Origin: JAEYFP01 sp964579795
Lineage (GTDB): Bacteria > Bacillota > Clostridia > Lachnospirales > Lachnospiraceae
Assembly (NCBI GenBank): GCA_964579795.1
Contig: CAZOHM010000031.1
Span: forward strand, 1 to 30,938
DNA length: 30,938 bases
Direction: 5' to 3'
The notes under the pieces are model-generated. The model ran no database searches. It saw only the letters and a list, made by a program, of their open reading frames with translations, and was not told the DNA's origin. Shown here piece after piece: positions 24,769 to 30,938 of the stretch. The position numbers were made by a program, and so were the translations under genes. The first letter of the stretch is position 1, and the number at the start of each line of letters is the position of its first letter.

Positions 24769-25314
24769 TTGGTAAGTGTAATTGTAGTTTTTCCAAAGCA
24801 GGATGATGCAATGAATATCCGCAGGCTGCTTGTACAGAATGGTGTAGATGTTACCGGTGTCTGTACGACAGGTGCTCAGGCAATTCATTATATGGATGGA
24901 CTGGACGGAGGTATAGTTGTCTGCGGTTACAAGTTTTCAGATATGATGTATACGAATCTACATGATTGCTTGCCCCAAAACTTCGAAATGCTGCTTGTCG
25001 CATCGCAGCATTTGTGGAGCGAATGTATTGATAATGACATTGTATGTGTAGCGATGCCGATAAAGATACGGGATTTGATTAATACATTGGAAATGATGCT
25101 GCAAACGATTGCTCGGAGCATGAAGAAGCAGAGAGAACGTATGCCTGCTCGAAGTGTAGAAGACAAGGAAACGATTCTTTATGCAAAGAAGCTTTTGATG
25201 GAAAGAAATAACATGTCAGAAGAAGAGGCACACAGGTATATTCAGAAGAGCAGCATGGATACAGGAACAAATATGGTTGAAACAGCGCAAATGGTATTAA
25301 CGCTGATGAGGTAA
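24769..25314 (+). CDS. nitR: ANTAR-domain RNA-binding antiterminator (NitR-like)
   Basis: A 181-residue protein: a receiver-like domain (about 1-118) and a C-terminal ANTAR domain (about 125-180). The ANTAR residues A154, R156 and Y157 (EEEAHRYIQ) are kept. The receiver lacks the phospho-accepting aspartate at the end of strand 3 (IVVCGYKF), although P97 and K99 remain. It is therefore probably not controlled by ordinary phosphorylation. ANTAR proteins bind paired hexaloop hairpins and prevent terminator formation; the glnA leader upstream is the obvious target. The start is a TTG at 24769, set by AGGAGG (24756-24761) at 7-nt spacing. The symbol nitR follows the glnA-nitR arrangement known in Clostridium. 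dapF begins 5 bp after the stop. Confidence 0.82.
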   Translation: MVSVIVVFPKQDDAMNIRRLLVQNGVDVTGVCTTGAQAIHYMDGLDGGIVVCGYKFSDMMYTNLHDCLPQNFEMLLVASQHLWSECIDNDIVCVAMPIKIRDLINTLEMMLQTIARSMKKQRERMPARSVEDKETILYAKKLLMERNNMSEEEAHRYIQKSSMDTGTNMVETAQMVLTLMR

Positions 25315-25318
25315 AATA

Positions 25319-26206
25319 ATGAAATTCGTAAAAATGCATGGACTTGGCAATGATTATGTTTATATCAACTGTTTTCAGGAAAACGTAAATAATAAAAGTG
25401 AAATAGCAAAATATGTGAGTGACAGACATTTTGGAGTAGGCGCTGATGGAGCAATCTTTATTAACCCCTCTACAGAAGCTGACTGTGAAATGGAAATGTA
25501 TAATGCAGATGGCTCGCGCTCAGAGATGTGCGGAAACGGAATCCGCTGCGTGGCTAAGTTTGTATATGATTATGGAATTGTTGACAAAACGGAGATGTCC
25601 ATTGCTTCTATGGGAAAAATAAAGTATCTGACGCTGTATTTAAAGAAAGAGGAGCCCAACCCGCTGAGCGGTATGTGCTATGGAAAGCGTTTAGATGGAA
25701 TGATTGTGGATACAGTTACTGTGAATATGGGCGAGCCGACATTAGTGCCAAAGGAAATTCCGGTAACTTTGTCTGACGACACAAAAGAAACCTGCATCTG
25801 CGAATGTATTACAGTAGCAGAAAAAAAATATGAGATGACATGTGTATCCATGGGAAATCCACATGCTGTCATGTTTGTTACGAGCGTGGATGATTTTCCG
25901 TTAGAAACGATTGGACCATTTTTTGAACAGCATCCCTGTTTTCCAAAGAGGGTCAATGCTGAGTTTGTAAGAGTAATTGACCGCAAGAATGTACAGATGC
26001 GTGTATGGGAGCGTGGAACAGGAGAAACACTTGCGTGCGGTACAGGTGCCTGCGCAACGGCAGTAGCATGTATTCTGAATGAATTGACAGAGGACGAGGT
26101 GACAATCCATCTGCGTGGCGGTAATCTCAACATTAGATGGGACAGAACAGATGGCTGTGTATACATGACAGGAAGTGCAACTACTGTTTTCGAAGGAGAA
26201 CTGTAA
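25319..26206 (+). CDS. dapF: Diaminopimelate epimerase
   Basis: A 295-residue DapF, which interconverts LL- and meso-diaminopimelate for lysine and peptidoglycan synthesis without a cofactor. The two catalytic cysteines are C71 (EMCGNGIRC) and C240 (ACGTGACAT), and the N-terminal HGLGNDY and MGNPHAV segments match the family. A GAGGT ribosome site overlaps the end of the ANTAR gene, so the two are translationally close. dapL follows after 29 bp; together they form the last steps of the LL-diaminopimelate aminotransferase route. Why this pair is in one run with glnA and nitR is not explained by sequence; a shared nitrogen signal is an inference. Confidence 0.95.
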   Translation: MKFVKMHGLGNDYVYINCFQENVNNKSEIAKYVSDRHFGVGADGAIFINPSTEADCEMEMYNADGSRSEMCGNGIRCVAKFVYDYGIVDKTEMSIASMGKIKYLTLYLKKEEPNPLSGMCYGKRLDGMIVDTVTVNMGEPTLVPKEIPVTLSDDTKETCICECITVAEKKYEMTCVSMGNPHAVMFVTSVDDFPLETIGPFFEQHPCFPKRVNAEFVRVIDRKNVQMRVWERGTGETLACGTGACATAVACILNELTEDEVTIHLRGGNLNIRWDRTDGCVYMTGSATTVFEGEL

Positions 26207-26235
26207 TACAGAAAGAATAAAGAGGAGGAGAGAAA

Positions 26236-27450
26236 ATGTTTAAAGTAAATGAGAATTATTTAAAGCTTCCGGGAAGCTATTTGTTTTCAACGGTAGGCAG
26301 AAAGCAGAGAGAATTTTGTGCTGCAAACCCGGACAAGAATGTAATACGTCTGAGTATAGGTGATGTAACTCAGCCACTTGCACCGGCAGTTATCAAAGCT
26401 CTGCACGCTGCAGTAGATGAAATGGGAGATGCGTCGACATTTCATGGGTATGCACCAGATTTGGGATATGAGTTTTTAAGAAATACAATTGCCGAGAACG
26501 ATTATAAGGCAAATGGATGTGAAATAGCCGCTGATGAAATATTTGTATCGGACGGAGCAAAAAGTGATTCGGGAAACATTCAGGAAATTTTTGCGGTAGA
26601 TAATAAAATTGCAGTATGTGATCCAGTTTATCCGGTCTATGTAGATACGAATGTTATGGCAGGCCGTACTGGTGTATACGACAGTAAGAAAGAAACATGG
26701 AGCGATGTGATTTATATGCCTTGTACAAAGGATAATCAGTTTGCACCAGAGCTTCCAAAGGAAACACCGGATCTGATTTATCTGTGTTTTCCTAACAACC
26801 CGACAGGCTCCACAATTACAAAGGCACAGCTGCAGGAGTGGGTTGATTACGCAAATAAAACAGGTGCTGTGATTATTTATGATGCAGCATACGAAGCATA
26901 TATTTCTGAAGCAGATGTACCGCATTCAATTTATGAATGTACAGGTGCAAGAACCTGTGCAATAGAGCTGAGATCATTTTCAAAGAATGCAGGATTTACC
27001 GGAACACGTCTTGGATTTACAGTTATTCCAAAGGAATTAAAGTCTGGTGATGTGATGCTGCATTCACTTTGGGCAAGACGTCATGGAACAAAATTTAACG
27101 GAGCACCGTATATTATTCAGAAAGCTGGAGAAGCCTGCTATTCGAAAGAAGGCAAAACTCAGCTGAAAGAACAGGTCGCATATTATATGAAAAATGCAGT
27201 ATATATTTCTAACGGATTGAAAGAGGCAGGATATTCTGTATCAGGTGGTATCAACGCACCGTATATTTGGTTAGAGACACCAAAGAAAATGACATCCTGG
27301 GAGTTTTTTGATTATTTGCTCGAGCATGCTAATGTGGTTGGTACACCTGGTTCAGGATTTGGACCGAGCGGAGAAGGATATTTCCGACTGACAGCATTTG
27401 GAAGCTATGAAAACACAGTAGAAGCAATTGACCGTATTAAAAAAATGTAA
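26236..27450 (+). CDS. dapL: LL-diaminopimelate aminotransferase
   Basis: A 404-residue PLP aminotransferase of the DapL family, which converts tetrahydrodipicolinate straight to LL-diaminopimelate with glutamate, bypassing succinyl or acetyl intermediates. The N-terminus MFKVNENYLKLPGSYLF is characteristic. The cofactor lysine is K250 in SFSKNAGFTGTRLGF, and FPNNPTG (185-191) and YDAAYEAY (215-222) match the family. GAGGAGGAG precedes the ATG. Its product feeds DapF, encoded just upstream. After the stop there is a run of T residues (about 27457-27465) but only a weak A/T stem, so termination here is uncertain. Confidence 0.93.
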   Translation: MFKVNENYLKLPGSYLFSTVGRKQREFCAANPDKNVIRLSIGDVTQPLAPAVIKALHAAVDEMGDASTFHGYAPDLGYEFLRNTIAENDYKANGCEIAADEIFVSDGAKSDSGNIQEIFAVDNKIAVCDPVYPVYVDTNVMAGRTGVYDSKKETWSDVIYMPCTKDNQFAPELPKETPDLIYLCFPNNPTGSTITKAQLQEWVDYANKTGAVIIYDAAYEAYISEADVPHSIYECTGARTCAIELRSFSKNAGFTGTRLGFTVIPKELKSGDVMLHSLWARRHGTKFNGAPYIIQKAGEACYSKEGKTQLKEQVAYYMKNAVYISNGLKEAGYSVSGGINAPYIWLETPKKMTSWEFFDYLLEHANVVGTPGSGFGPSGEGYFRLTAFGSYENTVEAIDRIKKM

Positions 27451-27463
27451 ATTTAATTTTTTT

Positions 27464-27492
27464 TTGGATTTGCTGTTAATAAATCATAAAAT
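27464..27492 (+). promoter_or_regulatory. Possible promoter of an intergenic RNA gene
   Basis: TTGGAT (27464-27469), a 17-nt spacer, and TAAAAT (27487-27492). The -35 is poor and the -10 is good. Transcription would begin near 27499, just before the first stem of the structured region. Confidence 0.4.
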
Positions 27493-27498
27493 CAACCG

Positions 27499-27745
27499 AT
27501 ATATGTAGTATGAAAAATGTCATACAAGATATAGTACTTGTAGACATACTACGGACATGAAAGCTTCGTAGAAAGATGAACAATAGTTGACTGTTCGCCT
27601 GCATAATGCAGACACTGCTTCTGACAGAATGAATTCTGGTGGGGACAGAGTTGGCGAACAGTCTGATTTGTTCAGTTTAGACAAACCATAATTCATTCCT
27701 GAAATGGTACAATATAAAGAATCCCCGGTGTAAAAACCGGGGATT
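27499..27745 (+). ncRNA. Candidate structured non-coding RNA between dapL and the ammonium transporter
   Basis: This 247-nt stretch has no supported ORF but is dense in nested inverted repeats. Module A is an 8-bp stem, GTAGTATG (27505-27512) with CATACTAC (27545-27552), enclosing a 6-bp hairpin (27523-27528 with 27537-27542). Module B is an 11-bp perfect stem, GACTGTTCGCC (27589-27599) with GGCGAACAGTC (27653-27663), extended by GAACAA (27578-27583) with TTGTTC (27668-27673) across an internal loop. Module B encloses two small hairpins (27599-27611 and 27625-27638). A terminator closes the unit. No known RNA family was recognised; it does not fold as one rod like 6S RNA. The plus strand is preferred for its promoter and terminator, but a weaker minus-strand promoter-like sequence exists near 27690-27715. 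A miniature mobile element is the main alternative. Confidence 0.5.
27720..27745. terminator. Strong bidirectional terminator downstream of the ammonium transporter gene
   Basis: A 9-bp G/C-rich stem (27720-27728 with 27737-27745), closed by one extra T-A pair, has an A-rich loop. On the minus strand it follows the transporter stop codon by about 45 bp. On the plus strand it is followed by a T-rich tail and would end the candidate RNA. Confidence 0.75.
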
Positions 27746-27791
27746 TGCATTTTGTTCTATATCATTTATTTGTTGTTTACTATTTACTGCT

Positions 27792-29495
27792 TTATTCAAC
27801 ATCCTGTAATGCATCATAGCCTTCTTCACCTGTTCTGACTTTGATGACATTGTTGATACCAGATACGAAAATCTTACCGTCTCCGATATGACCGGTGTAA
27901 AGAACCTTCTTTGCTGTTTCAATAACTGTTCTGACAGGAACCTTGCATACGACCATTTCCACCTGAACCTTCGGAAGCAGGTTGTTCTCAATTTCAGCAC
28001 CTCGGTAGAATTCCGGTTTACCCTTCTGTACACCATAGCCAAGTACGTGTGTAACAGTCATTCCGGTAATACCAATATTGTTCATCGCATTCTTCAGTAA
28101 ATCAAATCTGCTTTGTTTACATACAATTTCAATTTTTGTGAATTTCAAATCTGTATCGCTGGCAACAGATGCGGTATCACGTACCTCTACAGGAACTGCT
28201 TCATGCATCGGTGCATTTCCAATGATTTCAGTTGCAAGTGGATTATCAAGATAAATTTCTTCAACTGTATTAGAAAAGTCTGCATAAGCACTGGCAAGAC
28301 CATGTTCTGTTACATCAAGACCAAGTACTTCTTCCTCTGTTGAAACTCTCAGACCAATTGTCTTCTTAATGATAGTGAAGAAAATGGACATTGTGAGAAC
28401 AACCCAGGCAATAACACAGAAAACACCAAGACACTGAATACCGAAGAATTTAAAACCGCCACCCATGAATAAACCTACTTCATTTGCGAACAGACCTGTC
28501 ATAAGTGTACCGGCAGCACCACAGCAACCGTGTACAGCAATGGCACCAACGGGATCATCAATTTTCACAACCTTATCAAAAAATTCTACTGCGATGACAA
28601 CAAGCAATCCAGCTATAATACCAATGACAGCAGCAGCCCATGGCTCTACAACATCACAGCCTGCTGTGATAGCAACAAGACCTGCAAGAGAGCCGTTCAG
28701 TGTCATGGAAACGTCAGGTTTTTTGTAACGGAACCATGTAAACATCATCGTAGTGATTGTAGCACATGCAGCAGCAAGGTTTGTTGTGACAAATACTTTA
28801 CTTGCAAGAATATCTGCACCGTCTACCATAGAAACTGTGGAACATCCGTTGAAACCAAACCAGCAGAACCAGAGAATAAATACACCAAGTGCACCAAGTG
28901 TTAAACTGTGTCCAGGAATGGCACGAGGTTTTCCACTCTTATCGTATTTACCGATACGAGGTCCTAAGATCTTTGCACCAATCAGTGCTGCAACACCGCC
29001 GACCATATGAACAGCTGTGGAACCGGCAAAATCGTGAAAACCAAGCTGTGACAACCAGCCGCCGCCCCAGATCCAGTGACCTGAAATCGGATAGACAATC
29101 GCACTGATAATCATGGAATATACAAGGTAAGATTTGAACTTTGTTCTTTCAGCCATGGCACCGGACACAATTGTTGCTGCCGTTGCACAGAAGACTGTCT
29201 GGAAAATCAAAGTTGCGTAATCACCGCCTGCATTTGTGAACAAATCAAGACCGCCAATAAATTTTCCTGTACCTCCAAACATCAGACCATAACCAATAAT
29301 CCAGAAAATCGGAGCACCAAGACAGAAGTCCATCAGATTTTTCATAATGATGTTACCTGCATTTTTTGCTCTTGTGAAACCTGTTTCCACCATGGCGAAG
29401 CCAGCCTGCATAAAGAATACCAGTGCTGCACCTATCAGTATCCAGATAGTGTTAACGTTTTCCGGTGTAACGGAACTTAATAATAGTTTACTCAT
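27792..29495 (-). CDS. amt: Ammonium transporter fused to a C-terminal PII (GlnB/GlnK-type) domain
   Basis: A 567-residue fusion. Residues 1-415 are an Amt/Mep/Rh ammonium channel with eleven or so helices and the twin pore histidines H163 (STAVHMVGG) and H322 (AVHGCCGAAGT). Residues 416-451 form a linker. Residues 452-567 are a complete PII signal domain that aligns residue for residue with E. coli GlnB, including the T-loop, the B-loop TGHIGDGKIFV and the C-loop RTGEE. The usual separate GlnK that plugs the channel is thus covalently attached. At PII position 51, the tyrosine uridylylated in proteobacteria is an isoleucine (I502), while Y46 is kept (Y497), so control should be by ATP/ADP and 2-oxoglutarate only. 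GAGGAGG precedes the ATG. It lies downstream of a type III glutamine synthetase gene. Confidence 0.93.
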   Translation of the reverse strand: MSKLLLSSVTPENVNTIWILIGAALVFFMQAGFAMVETGFTRAKNAGNIIMKNLMDFCLGAPIFWIIGYGLMFGGTGKFIGGLDLFTNAGGDYATLIFQTVFCATAATIVSGAMAERTKFKSYLVYSMIISAIVYPISGHWIWGGGWLSQLGFHDFAGSTAVHMVGGVAALIGAKILGPRIGKYDKSGKPRAIPGHSLTLGALGVFILWFCWFGFNGCSTVSMVDGADILASKVFVTTNLAAACATITTMMFTWFRYKKPDVSMTLNGSLAGLVAITAGCDVVEPWAAAVIGIIAGLLVVIAVEFFDKVVKIDDPVGAIAVHGCCGAAGTLMTGLFANEVGLFMGGGFKFFGIQCLGVFCVIAWVVLTMSIFFTIIKKTIGLRVSTEEEVLGLDVTEHGLASAYADFSNTVEEIYLDNPLATEIIGNAPMHEAVPVEVRDTASVASDTDLKFTKIEIVCKQSRFDLLKNAMNNIGITGMTVTHVLGYGVQKGKPEFYRGAEIENNLLPKVQVEMVVCKVPVRTVIETAKKVLYTGHIGDGKIFVSGINNVIKVRTGEEGYDALQDVE

Positions 29496-29519
29496 AATTG
29501 TTTCCTCCTCATTTATATT

Positions 29520-29534
29520 CAGGTCAAAGACCTG
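29520..29534 (-). promoter_or_regulatory. Operator-like or leader hairpin before amt
   Basis: A perfect inverted repeat of 6-bp arms around AAA (CAGGTC/GACCTG) lies between a TATACT -10-like sequence (29546-29551, minus strand) and the amt ribosome site. It could be an operator or a short 5' leader stem. The matching -35 is poor, which fits regulated or read-through transcription. Confidence 0.45.
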
Positions 29535-29565
29535 TTTATTAGTTTAGTATAGAATGAAAAAAGAA

Positions 29566-29607
29566 CTAAAAAAGAAGTGCGCTGTAATTTCTTACAGTAC
29601 ACTTCTT
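29566..29607 (-). terminator. Terminator-like hairpin between glnN and amt
   Basis: On the minus strand a 16-position stem (29592-29607 with 29572-29587) contains one mismatch and one G-U pair around a GAAA loop, and is followed by a run of six T residues. It can end the glutamine synthetase transcript and may act as an attenuator for amt read-through. A second A/T-rich 9-bp hairpin lies just upstream (29621-29641). Confidence 0.75.
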
Positions 29608-29653
29608 TGTGTATTTACCAATTAAAACCTTTGGTTTTAATATGCTGTTAAGA

Positions 29654-30938
29654 TTAAACCTTAAAGAGTAAATCTCCATACTGCGGGAACGGCCATACAT
29701 CTTCTGCAGTATTGACTTCCATTGTATCACAGGACTTACGAAGAGCTTCCATGGAAGGAAGAACCTTGTCCTTATAATATGTAGCCAGTGCAAGTCCGTC
29801 TGTAATGCCGGATGCATTTGCAAGTGTATCTGCCAGTGCATCTACCTCAGCATATGCTTTGTCCTCGAGAGCAGAAAGCTTTTCGATGAGACTTAATTCC
29901 ATCTTGCAGGAAATAGAGGAATCGAGTCCCTGCTTTGTAGCTGCAGTAGAGGCAAGATCTGCAATATACATGTTCACAGCAGGAAGAATCTGTTTCTTTG
30001 CCATATCCACCATCGTCAGACCTTCAATGTTCAGAACTTTGCTGTAAGTATCGAGAAGAATTTCATATCTGGAATGAAGCTCTGTCTCTGTAAAAATCTT
30101 ATGATCAGTAAACAGTTTTACATTCTTTGGAGCAAGGAATGTAGGAAGAGCATCCACTGTTGTTTTTAAATTCAGAAGACCACGTTTTTCTGCTTCTGTT
30201 TTCCATGCCTCTGAATAACCATCACCATTGAATATAATGCGTTTATGCTCTTTGATTGTACGTTTGATTAATGAATTTAGGGCATCTGTAAAATCAGAAG
30301 CACCTTCAAGCTCGTCAGCAAACTGTTTGAGTGCTTCGGCAACAATTGTATTTAACACAACATTGGAACCCGAAATTGACTGTGCTGAACCAAGACTTCT
30401 AAATTCAAATTTGTTGCCGGTAAAGGCAAATGGTGATGTTCTGTTACGATCGGTTGTATCCTTCGGGAAGGAAGGAAGTACATGAACACCGATTTCCATT
30501 CTGGAAGCGTCAGAGCCATTATAGGATTTATCATTTTCAATAGAATCCAATATGCTTTCCAGATCGTCACCAATAAACATGGAGATAATAGCCGGAGGAG
30601 CCTCGTTTGCGCCAAGTCTGTGGTCATTACCGGCAGATGCTACGGAAACTCGCATCAGATCCTGATATTCATCAACAGCCTTGATGACTGCTGAAAGGAA
30701 TAGAAGAAACTGAGCATTTTCGTGAGGGGATTTACCAGGCTCTAACAGGTTTGCGCCTGTATCTGAGCATATGGACCAGTTGTTATGCTTACCACTGCCA
30801 TTTACACCATCAAATGGCTTTTCATGAAGCAGACAAACAAGACCGTGTCTCTTTGCAACATTTTTCATAATTTCCATTGTAAGCTGGTTGTGATCAGTAG
30901 CAATATTTGTTGTTGTAAAAATCGGAGCAAGCTCATGC
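29654..30938 (-). CDS. glnN: Glutamine synthetase type III, C-terminal part (cut by the window edge)
   Basis: About 428 C-terminal residues of a type III glutamine synthetase, a family usually near 700 residues; the gene continues beyond the right edge. The open frame runs upstream of the internal methionine at 30877 through HELAPIFTTTNIATDHNQ to the last base, so that methionine is not the start. Family marks include KPFDGVNGSGKHNNWS, the GNDHRLGANEAPP segment, the NRTSPFAFTGNKFEFR active-site region, and the C-terminal VWPFPQYGDLLF. It makes glutamine like GlnA but belongs to a distinct dodecameric family. The amt-PII gene follows 158 bp later on the same strand, separated by a terminator-like hairpin. 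Confidence 0.93.
   Translation of the reverse strand, partial: HELAPIFTTTNIATDHNQLTMEIMKNVAKRHGLVCLLHEKPFDGVNGSGKHNNWSICSDTGANLLEPGKSPHENAQFLLFLSAVIKAVDEYQDLMRVSVASAGNDHRLGANEAPPAIISMFIGDDLESILDSIENDKSYNGSDASRMEIGVHVLPSFPKDTTDRNRTSPFAFTGNKFEFRSLGSAQSISGSNVVLNTIVAEALKQFADELEGASDFTDALNSLIKRTIKEHKRIIFNGDGYSEAWKTEAEKRGLLNLKTTVDALPTFLAPKNVKLFTDHKIFTETELHSRYEILLDTYSKVLNIEGLTMVDMAKKQILPAVNMYIADLASTAATKQGLDSSISCKMELSLIEKLSALEDKAYAEVDALADTLANASGITDGLALATYYKDKVLPSMEALRKSCDTMEVNTAEDVWPFPQYGDLLFKV

Noticed and set aside
27499..27745. 6S RNA or T-box leader as an explanation of the structured gap
   Set aside because: It does not form a single long rod with a central bubble, and it lacks the T-box antiterminator core motif; no biosynthetic gene lies downstream on the same strand.
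29621..29641. A/T-rich 9-bp hairpin as the main glnN terminator
   Set aside because: It is not followed by a T-run on the minus strand; the next hairpin (29566-29607) is the better terminator.

Overview
The window looks like chromosome from a low-to-moderate-GC Clostridia bacterium, most likely a Lachnospiraceae-type gut anaerobe. The reasons are strong AGGAGG-type ribosome binding sites, A/T-leaning codon choice, DapL-type lysine synthesis, GlnA followed by an ANTAR regulator, a type III glutamine synthetase, and a TIR/beta-propeller membrane protein. These are family-level readings made by eye; no database search was run.

Left part (1-8055). The window opens with two strong hairpins that look like one end of an IS200/IS605-type element. 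A plus-strand accessory block follows: a membrane-anchored alpha/beta hydrolase, a LytTR regulator with a DUF3021 membrane partner, a DHH phosphoesterase with an extra C-terminal repeat module, and a TIR-TM-beta-propeller protein. A terminator hairpin separates these from a lipoprotein of unknown function. The DHH and TIR genes are tightly spaced and are the best candidate here for an undescribed signalling or defence-like module.

Middle part (8072-22665). KtrA and KtrB potassium uptake genes and a GT-C-like membrane glycosyltransferase lie on the minus strand. The glycosyltransferase is divergent from a DUF6508-like gene, and the two share an overlapping back-to-back promoter. A c-di-GMP phosphodiesterase with a degenerate GGDEF domain follows and ends at a clean terminator. 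Next is a long plus-strand housekeeping run: HflK, HflC, an aspC-like aminotransferase, HisC, a small multidrug-export family protein, a methyltransferase, Hsp33 and glutamine-dependent NAD synthetase. A convergent membrane-anchored protein sits after the nadE terminator.

Right part (23148-30938). This is a nitrogen-assimilation cluster. A strong promoter and structured leader precede glnA, which is followed by an ANTAR antiterminator gene (NitR-like), dapF and dapL. Running towards it on the minus strand are a type III glutamine synthetase (cut by the window edge) and an ammonium transporter fused to a PII domain. Terminator-like or operator-like hairpins sit in front of the transporter. The 341-bp gap between dapL and the transporter contains a promoter-like sequence, two nested stem-loop modules and a strong terminator, and so looks like a gene for an unrecognised structured RNA of about 250 nt. 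Glutamine synthesis, ammonium uptake and PII sensing, RNA-level control and diaminopimelate synthesis therefore sit side by side.
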